Below are positions 1 through 7,287 of a DNA stretch of 35,093 nt, piece by piece. How positions within the stretch are numbered: the stretch's first letter is position 1; each line of letters starts with the position of its first letter. Position numbers and translations under genes: made by a program. The notes under the pieces are model-generated. The model ran no database searches. It had not been told where the DNA came from and was given only the letters and a program-made list of their open reading frames with translations. This stretch comes from an uncultured Sphingomonas sp. (GTDB lineage: Bacteria > Pseudomonadota > Alphaproteobacteria > Sphingomonadales > Sphingomonadaceae): contig NZ_CADCWA010000202.1 of the NCBI RefSeq assembly GCF_902806285.1, positions 1-35,093 on the forward strand. The letters are read 5' to 3'.

Positions 1-833
1 CCGACGCCCGCGACGCATCCATGCTGCTCAAGGTCGCCGAGCTGTTCCAAGGCGTTGATCGGGTGGTGATTTCCTGCCCGCGCAATGCTGCCAGCCGCTG
101 GGCGCAGATGCTCAAGGGCGCCAGCGTGCAAGGCGAGATCCTGACCAAGGATTACGATCACCTCGGTCCGATCGGGATCGCGCATGTGGGCGACCATACG
201 ACCTTGGTCGTGTCGGCCGGGCCGCTCAACGTTCGCCAGCGCGCCGCCAAGCGTGCGTTCGATCTGGCGCTGACCGTGCCGGTGCTTCTTCTGCTCGCAC
301 CGGTGCTGGCGTTGGTGGCGGCAGCGATCAAGTTGGACAGCCGCGGTCCCATCCTGTTCAAGCAGCGGCGGGTCGGATACGGCAACGCCCTGTTCGAGAT
401 TTACAAGTTCCGCACGATGGCGGCCGCACAGACGGATGCCTATGGCAATGTCTCGACCCGGCGTAACGATCCGCGGATTACGCGGGTGGGAGGCTTTCTC
501 CGCCGCACCAGCATCGACGAGCTCCCGCAGCTGTTCAACGTTCTCCTGGGTTCCATGAGCATCGTCGGACCGCGGCCGCACGCCCTGGGTTCGCTCGCCG
601 GCGAGCAGCTGTTCTGGCACATCGACGAGCGGTACTGGCATCGCCATGTGCTGAAGCCCGGCATCACCGGCCTGGCGCAGGTGAAGGGGCTACGCGGGGC
701 GACCCACACGCGGGAAGACCTTACCTCCAGGCTGCAGGCCGACCTGCAATATATTTCGGGCTGGTCGCTGTGGCGCGACATCTCGATCGTTGCGCGCACG
801 GTCCGCGTCCTGGTCCACCCTCAAGCCTATTAA
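1..833 (+). CDS. Undecaprenyl-phosphate sugar phosphotransferase (EPS priming enzyme), 5'-truncated by the window edge
   Basis: This enzyme transfers a hexose-1-phosphate, usually glucose, from a nucleotide sugar to undecaprenyl phosphate at the inner membrane. That is the first step of EPS repeat-unit assembly. The frame is open to the left edge (codons from position 3), and the first internal ATG is at 21. The visible part starts in the cytoplasmic Rossmann-like domain typical of WcaJ/SpsB proteins. A hydrophobic segment follows ([18 protein letters not shown]), then the family blocks [42 protein letters not shown] split over one stretch, and [12 protein letters not shown]. Family members are about 460 residues, so roughly 190 N-terminal residues, including the first membrane helices, lie outside the window. 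It heads the EPS locus. The sugar transferred cannot be read from the sequence. Confidence 0.93.
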   Translation, partial: DARDASMLLKVAELFQGVDRVVISCPRNAASRWAQMLKGASVQGEILTKDYDHLGPIGIAHVGDHTTLVVSAGPLNVRQRAAKRAFDLALTVPVLLLLAPVLALVAAAIKLDSRGPILFKQRRVGYGNALFEIYKFRTMAAAQTDAYGNVSTRRNDPRITRVGGFLRRTSIDELPQLFNVLLGSMSIVGPRPHALGSLAGEQLFWHIDERYWHRHVLKPGITGLAQVKGLRGATHTREDLTSRLQADLQYISGWSLWRDISIVARTVRVLVHPQAY

Positions 834-840
834 ACGGATG

Positions 841-864
841 CATGAACGCCCGCCGGTGTTCATG
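841..864. repeat. Inverted repeat after the sugar transferase gene
   Basis: Perfect 7-bp arms CATGAAC (841-847) and GTTCATG (858-864) flank a 10-base loop, 7 bases after the sugar transferase stop and upstream of the GH5 gene. There is no T-run after it, so it is a weak terminator candidate or an operator. A TATAGA motif lies just downstream at 884-889, without a convincing -35 partner. Confidence 0.35.
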
Positions 865-921
865 TTGGGGACCAGCGCGGTCGTATAGAAAGGGCCGCTC
901 GGATGGAGAGCCTGCGCTGAC

Positions 922-2025
922 ATGACGACCGAACATTCCTCATCGCGGAAGAAGGCCGCTCGATCGGCCAGGCGGCCGGCGGCATATCTCGGCTTGGCGG
1001 GGCTCGCCTGCGCCCTCACCCTGGGTGTCTCCATGAAGCCGTTGGCGTCGGCCCGGGTTCCGGCCAATCCGCCGCCGCCGGTCTACTACGGCGTGAACCT
1101 GGCCTCGGGAAGCTTCGGTCCCAAGCATCTGCCGGGGCTTCACGGCAGGGATTACCTTTATCCAACGGGCGCGATTGCCGAGCCGTTCAAGGCGATGGGG
1201 ATGAACACCATCCGCCTGCCGGTCCTATGGGAACGTCTTCAGCACCAACCGATGGGGCGGCTCGATCCGGAGGAGATCGGCCGGCTGGACAAGGCGATCG
1301 CGGAGCTGGGCAGCTTCAAGTTGGTGATCATCGACGTGCACAATTATGCCAAGTACCACGGCGTGGCCCTGGATCAGCCCGGACGGTCCGGAGCCATGCT
1401 GGCCGATCTATGGACCAGGCTTGCCGAGCGCTACAAGAGCAACGGACGGGTCGCATTTGGGATAATGAACGAGCCCGATCACATGGACGCGGCGGAGTGG
1501 CGCAAAATCGCCGACCAGACGGTGGACGCCATTCGCCGGACCGGCGCGCGCAATCTCGTGCTGGTTCCCGGCACCCGCTGGACGGGAGGGCACAGCTGGA
1601 ACCATGGCGGACCGAAGTCGAACGCCGCGACCATGAGCGGCTTTGTCGACCCGGGCCGCAACTTCATTTACGAGATCCACCAATATCTAGACGACGATTC
1701 ATCCGGAACCAAGAAGGAGTGCGTTGGCCGTGCCGGGCGCCAACGGCTGGAGGGCGTCACGCGCTGGCTGAGGGAGGAGAAGGCGAAGGCGTTCCTGGGC
1801 GAGTTCGGCACGCCGCCCACCCCCAAGTGCCTGGCGGATCTCGACGACATGCTGGCCTTCCTGCGGGAGAATGGCGATGTGTGGCTCGGTTGGACCTACT
1901 GGGCGGGCGGCGACTGGTGGGGCGACGATCCGTTCAGCATCCAGCCTCACGAGGGACGCACGAAGCCCCAGAGCGAAGTGCTGAAGCGCCACATCGTCAG
2001 CTACCGCGCCGCAGCTTCCCGCTAG
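922..2025 (+). CDS. Glycoside hydrolase family 5 (cellulase-like endoglucanase), exported or membrane-anchored
   Basis: This is a retaining beta-glycanase with a (beta/alpha)8 barrel. The 367-residue protein has a basic N-terminus (residues 1-20) and a hydrophobic segment (21-36), giving a signal peptide or signal anchor, then a proline-rich linker (47-53). Family landmarks are NTIRLPVLWERLQ (95-106), IIDVHNY (136-142), the acid/base Glu184 in IMNEP, EIHQYLD (251-257), the nucleophile Glu294 in FLGEFG, and an aromatic WLGWTYWAGGDWW stretch (321-333). The full catalytic set is present, so it should be active. It starts 88 bases after the sugar transferase. In this setting it probably trims or releases the EPS, or remodels a beta-1,4-glucan-like backbone. 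The true substrate is unknown. It converges with the polymerase gene across a 16-base gap. Confidence 0.9.
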   Translation: MTTEHSSSRKKAARSARRPAAYLGLAGLACALTLGVSMKPLASARVPANPPPPVYYGVNLASGSFGPKHLPGLHGRDYLYPTGAIAEPFKAMGMNTIRLPVLWERLQHQPMGRLDPEEIGRLDKAIAELGSFKLVIIDVHNYAKYHGVALDQPGRSGAMLADLWTRLAERYKSNGRVAFGIMNEPDHMDAAEWRKIADQTVDAIRRTGARNLVLVPGTRWTGGHSWNHGGPKSNAATMSGFVDPGRNFIYEIHQYLDDDSSGTKKECVGRAGRQRLEGVTRWLREEKAKAFLGEFGTPPTPKCLADLDDMLAFLRENGDVWLGWTYWAGGDWWGDDPFSIQPHEGRTKPQSEVLKRHIVSYRAAASR

Positions 2026-2041
2026 CTCTGGCGACGCCGGC

Positions 2042-3403
2042 TTAGACCAGCCGCTGCCGAGTTCCGGCAAATGGCTCCGAGCGCAGTCTTGGGTTCGTCT
2101 CCCCTCGATCCGAACCGGACGTAACCGCATCCTCGCGCCACATGTGTCCGACCAGCAGCCACAGCAGCGCCGCCGTCTTGATGGAAAAGATGGACGTTCC
2201 GCTGACGCTGAGATTGCTGAAGATGTAGATGCTGGTGAGCAGGCTGCAGCGAAGCCGCTCCTTGCCGGGACCCGCGACGACCGTGCAAACAAAGAACCAC
2301 AGACCGAGCAGCCCGAAGATGGAACTGGCATAGATCACATAGGTATAGCCGCTGTCCGCGAACAGGTCGGCGCTGAGCGCTTCGAGCCCCGCCAGTGACT
2401 GCAGGTCGAGCGTGCTGAGATTTTCGATCGTGACTGCCATCCGGCCGGGCAAGTCGTCTGCCGTGCTGGGGATGGCGTGGGCGATAGCCAAGGCGGCAAG
2501 AAGCACAACCGGCATGATGAGCAGGGTCGTATAGCGATGGAGCTTGGGCGCAATGTGGTAGACAACCGGCGCGGCAAGGGTGATCGCCAACCCCGCACGC
2601 GAATTGGTCGTGAGCAGAATGAGCGTGATCAATGCGACCGAAAAGACCCGCTGCCACCGCGCGATCTCCTGCCACTTGGTCACGAGAAAGATCGACATCA
2701 CCGCCGCAAAGTTGCCGAGGGAGACCTGTTCCAAGAACAAGGATGAGGTGCGGTGACCCGTGATGGCAAAAATGGAGAAGCGGCCCTCAAAACCGAGCGC
2801 GGGAGCGAACAGGCCCGAATCGTCATATTCGGCCATGCCGATCCCGCGGGTCTGCTGAAAGTAGGGGCCCGGCTGGAACAGCGACGCATATTGATCAACC
2901 GAGACCACCTCGATCAGCAACACCGCGCCCACGGCCAGCCCGGCGAGGAAGAAGCAGCGTTTCAGCCCAATGGGCCCCATCCGGGCGCCCAACATGGCGA
3001 ACAGCGCGATGATCGCGATGTTGCGCGCCATGCCGATGAACCAGGTGCCGCCGAAAACGGAGATCAGCAGCGCGACGATCAGGAAGCAGGTGAACAGCAG
3101 GGCTGGCGGCCCATCTTTGGGCTGCATGCCGGCCGCCAGCACGATCAGCGCCGCGGCGGCCAGGATCAGCACTTCGGTGGTGATCACCAGCGACAGGGTG
3201 ACGGCGGAGCCATGGGCGTTCAGAAAGGCGAGCACCGCGTTGTAGCTGATCCCCGCGAGAGTGATCAGGATGATGGGCCAGTTGAACCGGCTGCCGTTTG
3301 CGCCAATTCCGGCCCGCTTGTGGAAGCGCATCTGATCGCGGGTCAACTGGGTCGGAGCCGGCCCGGCGGCCGGCTGCCGCGCCAGGCGAACGTTCCCGTT
3401 CAT
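2042..3403 (-). CDS. Polytopic membrane protein, Wzy/O-antigen-ligase-like EPS polymerase
   Basis: The 453-residue protein has many hydrophobic helices (about 10-12), a polar N-terminal tail (1-40) and a charged C-terminal tail after about 420. A long extra-membrane segment (roughly 165-225) contains FQPGPYFQQTRGIGMAEYDD and TGHRTSSLFLEQVSLGNF. Next comes LLTTNSRAGL, which resembles the short polar loop seen in O-antigen ligase/polymerase (Wzy_C) proteins. The role inferred is polymerising lipid-linked repeat units in the periplasm, together with the co-polymerase encoded upstream. Its ATG overlaps the stop of the kinase-like gene by 4 bases (ATGA), so it is the last gene of a four-gene operon. 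Wzy proteins share little sequence identity, so the call rests on topology, the short motif and context. Confidence 0.75.
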   Translation of the reverse strand: MNGNVRLARQPAAGPAPTQLTRDQMRFHKRAGIGANGSRFNWPIILITLAGISYNAVLAFLNAHGSAVTLSLVITTEVLILAAAALIVLAAGMQPKDGPPALLFTCFLIVALLISVFGGTWFIGMARNIAIIALFAMLGARMGPIGLKRCFFLAGLAVGAVLLIEVVSVDQYASLFQPGPYFQQTRGIGMAEYDDSGLFAPALGFEGRFSIFAITGHRTSSLFLEQVSLGNFAAVMSIFLVTKWQEIARWQRVFSVALITLILLTTNSRAGLAITLAAPVVYHIAPKLHRYTTLLIMPVVLLAALAIAHAIPSTADDLPGRMAVTIENLSTLDLQSLAGLEALSADLFADSGYTYVIYASSIFGLLGLWFFVCTVVAGPGKERLRCSLLTSIYIFSNLSVSGTSIFSIKTAALLWLLVGHMWREDAVTSGSDRGETNPRLRSEPFAGTRQRLV

Positions 3404-4284
3404 TCGATCATCAGCACCGACGGGCTCGCGACCGATTCCGCTTGCAGGGTATGGATCATGGAGGAAAGTTCGCGCATGGACGAAACATGCTCCTTGACCG
3501 CGACGATGACGTTGTCGGCGCCGGCGCTAAGCCGGCCGACCAGCGAGGGTGACAGCGCGCCGCAATCGGCGATGATGTATTCGAAGCTGCCGGCGATCGG
3601 CTGGAGCCGGTGGAACACGCGCTCGCGTGCCAACAGGCTCGAGTAGTTCGGCAGCCTGGGCCCGGCCGTGACCACCGCCAGGTTCGGAAAGGCGGTGCTT
3701 TGCACGAACCGGTGCGGCGGCTCGGAACTGCCCAGCAGGTTGCTGAGCCCGAGCTCGTTGGACGCGCCGAAGTAACGGTGAACGCTCGGCTGATCGAGAT
3801 TGGCGTCGACCAGCAGCGCGCGAAAGCCGCTGCCCGCGCAGGTGGTGGCAAGGCTCGCCGCAATGGTGGATGCCTCGGTGGAGGTGTTGACCCCTGCCAC
3901 GACCAGCCGCTGGGGCGTGCGCTGCACCGATTGCCCCCGGGAGAGGCTGGACAGCAGCTGACGTAACTCGCGCGCATAAGGGCTGGCCGGTTCGGCAGCG
4001 TTGGACAAGGGCGCAAGCTGACCGTCCCTGCTCCAGTCGGCGGGGGCGAGATGCTGGCGCTGTCCCAAGGCCTGGTCGATCATCTGCTGATCGAGCAACC
4101 CAAGTTCCTTGGCCGCTTCGGTGAACGGGGCGTGGGTTTCCTGCTGCCGCTCCCGGATACGCTCGACCTCCTCGGGTTCGAGCATGCCGAGTTCCTCGAA
4201 CACGCGCCCAACGGGGCGGTCCGCCAGCGTGTCGCCATGGCCGATGGTTCCTGCGGCCGAGGCCGATGAATCGCGGAGGCGCAT
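3400..4284 (-). CDS. BY-kinase-like (CpsD/GelE family) protein with a degenerate P-loop
   Basis: It occupies the position of the bacterial tyrosine autokinase partner of a Wzc-type co-polymerase. Residues 24-75 resemble the small helical N-terminal domain of type II/IV secretion ATPases (two LGML/LGLL-containing repeats). Residues 125-294 have the MinD/BY-kinase fold. The Walker A region reads GVNTSTEAST (131-140). Where the family has G-K-S-T it has E137-A138-S139-T140, so the ATP-binding lysine is missing. Walker A' (ALLVDANLDQP, Asp160) and Walker B (YIIAD, Asp240) are recognisable. There is no C-terminal tyrosine cluster; the protein ends SVLMIE. I infer a pseudokinase or regulatory scaffold. 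It is translationally coupled on both sides: a 1-base overlap (TGATG) with the co-polymerase and a 4-base overlap with the polymerase. Confidence 0.82.
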   Translation of the reverse strand: MRLRDSSASAAGTIGHGDTLADRPVGRVFEELGMLEPEEVERIRERQQETHAPFTEAAKELGLLDQQMIDQALGQRQHLAPADWSRDGQLAPLSNAAEPASPYARELRQLLSSLSRGQSVQRTPQRLVVAGVNTSTEASTIAASLATTCAGSGFRALLVDANLDQPSVHRYFGASNELGLSNLLGSSEPPHRFVQSTAFPNLAVVTAGPRLPNYSSLLARERVFHRLQPIAGSFEYIIADCGALSPSLVGRLSAGADNVIVAVKEHVSSMRELSSMIHTLQAESVASPSVLMIE

Positions 4285-5711
4285 CAGCCGGCCCTCGCTT
4301 CGAGCAAGGGAGGATTGCCGCGCTGCGGCAGGGCCGCGGGCGCCGGCTTCGGCAGCGACAGGCGGCCCACCACGGGAACGCCCAGCAGCCGCTCCACCCC
4401 ACCCCAGCTGCGGACCCGCGGGTTGAGATACTCGAGGATGATCGCCGCCAAGGCTCCGATGATCGCCCCCAGGAGGAGCGCCAGAGCGAGGGTGGTCCGG
4501 GGATCCGGCGAGCTGTGAGCAAGAAAGCGGGAGGCCGAGTCGAGCACCTGAACCTCCGTTAGCGGAACGGCGCTCTGCAGGCGCATGCGCGACAGCCGCT
4601 CGTTGAGGGTGTTGTAGTTGCGCTGGGCAGCGTCGAACTCATTCTTGAGGGTCGAATATTGCGCGACGTTGACGCCTTTGGACTCCAGCCTGGCGCGTTG
4701 CTGAGCTGACAAGCTCCGCAGCCGGGCTTCACTGGCGGTCGCCGCCTGCCGCTCGGCGGCTGCTTCGGCTTCGCGGGCAGCCGAGAAGGCGCTGCTCGCG
4801 TTCGATAGCTCCTTGTTGAGCTGCGACTGCAGGGTAGCGACCTCCGCCCGAGTACGCTGGACATCGGGGTAGTCCGGTCCGAACACCGCCTGGAGCTCGG
4901 CCAGGCGGCCGTTCTTCTCCGCGACTTGCTGGCGAATGTTCTGGATCGTCGAGCTGCGTTCAACATCGCCGCGGCTTTGCGCCCCCGAGAAGGTCGACTG
5001 CCGAGCGGCCGCGGCGCGGGCCTCCGCGGTGGCGAGTTGCGCGGCCATGTCCGCCATCTGCGAGCCCTCGGAGCCAAGGTCCTCGCCGGTGGAAAGTCCC
5101 GTCTGGCGCACGAAGTTGCTCAAGACCTGCTGCCTTTGCTGGACCTGGCCCCGCGCTTCCGCCATGCGCTTCTCCAGCCACGAAGCATAAGCCTTCGCGG
5201 GCTCCGTCCGCAGCTTGTACTGCGACGCGACCGAGGCTTTGGCGAAGCCGTTGGCCATGCGAGCGGCCTCCGCCGGGTCGCCGGCGGTGGCGGAGATCAC
5301 CAGGATGTTGGTGTCCTTGCCGGGCTCGATGGTCAGGGAGGTCAGCAGGCGCGCCTTGAGCCAGTCGGCGTAGGGGCTCCGGCCCCCCGTTTCTTCCTGC
5401 CATTGAGCGATGTAGCGGGGATCCTTGTCGAGCCCGGCCATGGCCGCAGCCTGGCCGGCGACGGTTGGGGTGCGGATGAGGTCCGCCTGGGTTGCCATGA
5501 TCTGGCGGGTGGCATTGCTGTCGCGGGCGCCGCCGTCCTCCGCAATCGGGTCGGTCTGCTGCGTGTCCAGGAGCAGGCTGGACTGGGCCGTGTAGGTCCG
5601 CGGCATCACCGCCAGGTAGATCAGCGCCAGCAGCGCCAGGGCGCCCATCGACAGCGCCACCAGTTTCCAGCGGAAGCGAACGGCTTCAAGCCAATCAAGA
5701 AAACTATGCAC
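4284..5711 (-). CDS. Polysaccharide co-polymerase / chain-length determinant (Wzc-GumC-GelC type, no kinase domain)
   Basis: This inner-membrane protein controls EPS chain length and contacts the outer-membrane Wza channel. The N-terminal transmembrane helix (KLVALSMGALALLALIYLAV) is followed by a Wzz domain beginning RTYTAQSSLLLDT. A long periplasmic coiled coil with many Gln, Ala and Arg residues comes next, then the tyrosine-rich GNVR-like part (AQRNYNTLNERLSRMR) and PLTEVQVLDSASR before the second helix (TTLALALLLGAIIGALAAIIL). A short proline-rich cytoplasmic tail ends it. The frame runs up to a TTG at 5765. I prefer the GTG at 5711 because GAAAGG lies 8 bases before it, it overlaps the upstream stop by only 8 bases, and it leaves a usual short cytoplasmic leader (475 residues). 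The kinase-like partner is a separate gene downstream. Confidence 0.9.
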   Translation of the reverse strand: MHSFLDWLEAVRFRWKLVALSMGALALLALIYLAVMPRTYTAQSSLLLDTQQTDPIAEDGGARDSNATRQIMATQADLIRTPTVAGQAAAMAGLDKDPRYIAQWQEETGGRSPYADWLKARLLTSLTIEPGKDTNILVISATAGDPAEAARMANGFAKASVASQYKLRTEPAKAYASWLEKRMAEARGQVQQRQQVLSNFVRQTGLSTGEDLGSEGSQMADMAAQLATAEARAAAARQSTFSGAQSRGDVERSSTIQNIRQQVAEKNGRLAELQAVFGPDYPDVQRTRAEVATLQSQLNKELSNASSAFSAAREAEAAAERQAATASEARLRSLSAQQRARLESKGVNVAQYSTLKNEFDAAQRNYNTLNERLSRMRLQSAVPLTEVQVLDSASRFLAHSSPDPRTTLALALLLGAIIGALAAIILEYLNPRVRSWGGVERLLGVPVVGRLSLPKPAPAALPQRGNPPLLEARAG

Positions 5712-7044
5712 GAACGGTGCCTTTCTGCTCGCGCGAGGAAAGCCGCGAAAGGTGGTGGAGAGCAATCAGATATTGCGGGGCGGTCGCGTCCCGGAAAGCG
5801 ACCGGGTCCGCCGAGCGGTCGATCGCTGGCCCGAAAGCCCCTTCGATCGCTTCGAGATCGGGTGCGGATCGGCCGGCAAGTTGCTCGTCGTCGCTGGCCA
5901 TCGCGATTCGGCGAGCGAGCTCCACATATGGGGCCGGGTCGCCGCGCGCACCGCTGCAGATCGCGTGAAACATCGCCGCGTCGTCACCATTGAGCGCCGA
6001 CCATTCCTCGAAGCTCTCGGCGAGGCCCTCCGCCACATCCTGCTCGGTGACCTCCGTGTCGCCGCGCCGCAAGGCCGCCAGGGCAGCGTGCATGCCGAAC
6101 AGACGGGCATGGTAGGGCGATCCGCAGGCGACTTCGTCCAGCAGCTGGTTGCCGGGCGCCGAGAAGTGCATGCCGCACCGGTCGGCACAGCTGCCCAGCA
6201 GCTCGAACACCGCCTCATGGGCGAGCGGAGCGGTGGACACCCGCGTCACATGGCGCATCAACGAGGGGTGCTCGCGAACCACGTCGAGAAAGGCGTTGTT
6301 GCCGCCGACCAGCACGAAGCGCACGGGCAGGCGGGCATCGGAAATCAGCTTCAGCAGGGAAGCGACCTTGGACTGCAGCACCGGGTCGTGCACCCGGTCG
6401 AACTCGTCCAGGACGATCACGACCTGGGAATATTTGATCTGCGCGAAAATGCTGGTCGCCTGATGCGGGCTGCTCTCCAGGCCGAAGCTCAGCACCCGCT
6501 GGTCGAACAGGTCCACTTCGTCCGGATCGACCGACGAGGGCGGGATCTGCTCCAGGTAGCCGCGGAGCAGCTCGCCGAAGGTCGTGCCGCCGTCGCATGC
6601 GGCGTAGAGGACGACGATGCCCTCGCGGTCGGCATATTGGCCGAACACGCGCACCAGCGAGGTCTTGCCCGAGCCGCGCGGCCCCGACACGATGCCATGG
6701 TTGCGCCGGTGGATCACTCCGCTGAGGAGCCGCGCGACCTGCTTGGCCCGCCCGCGCAGGTCCTGGGGCTGATCAACCGGCTGGGACACGTCGAAAGCCT
6801 GGTAGATGCGGTCGGCAGCCGACGGCGCCCACGCGGGCCGCCCCACGTGCAGGCCGTCCCGCGCGAAGGATGGCAGGCTAAGCCCCCCGGACGCCCCATC
6901 CGCCGGATAGATAGCGTCCCCGTTCATCGGCTCTCCATCGAGAAAAGCGCCATCGTCTTCCCCCTGTCCGTCGGGCGGGCGTCTGCCCCCGAACGGATCG
7001 GTCGCGAACTGCGCAACATTCATATACCAGGTCATCGCAATCAT
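5704..7044 (-). CDS. AAA/ORC-like P-loop ATPase of the EPS operon
   Basis: The 446-residue protein is a soluble ATPase. A low-complexity N-terminus (1-75) is followed by Walker A GPRGSGKTS (121-129, Lys127), Walker B VVIVLDEFDR (198-207, Asp203/Glu204) and a sensor-1-like FVLVGGNNAF (233-242). A helical region and a winged-helix-like C-terminal part then resemble ORC/ExeA-type ATPases. No membrane segment is seen. It is the first gene of the minus-strand operon with the co-polymerase, the kinase-like protein and the polymerase. Because the kinase-like protein lacks the P-loop lysine, this may be the only active ATPase of the complex; that is inference. Several ATGs (7044, 7035, 7023) are possible starts. 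A GGGGGG run lies closer than usual to the first and at better spacing for the second. Confidence 0.8.
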   Translation of the reverse strand: MIAMTWYMNVAQFATDPFGGRRPPDGQGEDDGAFLDGEPMNGDAIYPADGASGGLSLPSFARDGLHVGRPAWAPSAADRIYQAFDVSQPVDQPQDLRGRAKQVARLLSGVIHRRNHGIVSGPRGSGKTSLVRVFGQYADREGIVVLYAACDGGTTFGELLRGYLEQIPPSSVDPDEVDLFDQRVLSFGLESSPHQATSIFAQIKYSQVVIVLDEFDRVHDPVLQSKVASLLKLISDARLPVRFVLVGGNNAFLDVVREHPSLMRHVTRVSTAPLAHEAVFELLGSCADRCGMHFSAPGNQLLDEVACGSPYHARLFGMHAALAALRRGDTEVTEQDVAEGLAESFEEWSALNGDDAAMFHAICSGARGDPAPYVELARRIAMASDDEQLAGRSAPDLEAIEGAFGPAIDRSADPVAFRDATAPQYLIALHHLSRLSSREQKGTVRA

Positions 7045-7134
7045 TGCCCCCCAGGCGACCGGCGCGCGTTCGCCCGGTGATCAATCAACCAACTGCGTCC
7101 GCCCTTGGCAATCTGGAAAGCCCAGCGGCCAGGT

Positions 7135-7148
7135 CGCGCTGCAGCGCG
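7135..7148. promoter_or_regulatory. 14-bp perfect palindrome in the ATPase upstream region
   Basis: CGCGCTGCAGCGCG is a perfect palindrome without spacer. It lies about 90 bases upstream of the ATPase start, in the 243-base gap (7045-7287) between the glycosyltransferase stop and the ATPase gene. That gap must hold the promoter of the four-gene minus-strand operon, but I see no convincing -35/-10 pair. In GC-rich DNA such a palindrome could occur by chance. Confidence 0.25.
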
Positions 7149-7287
7149 CGATGTTGAACATATTGGAACAGCCGTGACCATGAACTCGCTCGCAAGAAAG
7201 TGGCAGGGGCGTAACGATATCCCCTTTGATGCGTTCCCGCAAACACGAGGTTAACGGCGTCCCAAATTGGGCAAAAGCAACAGCCAG

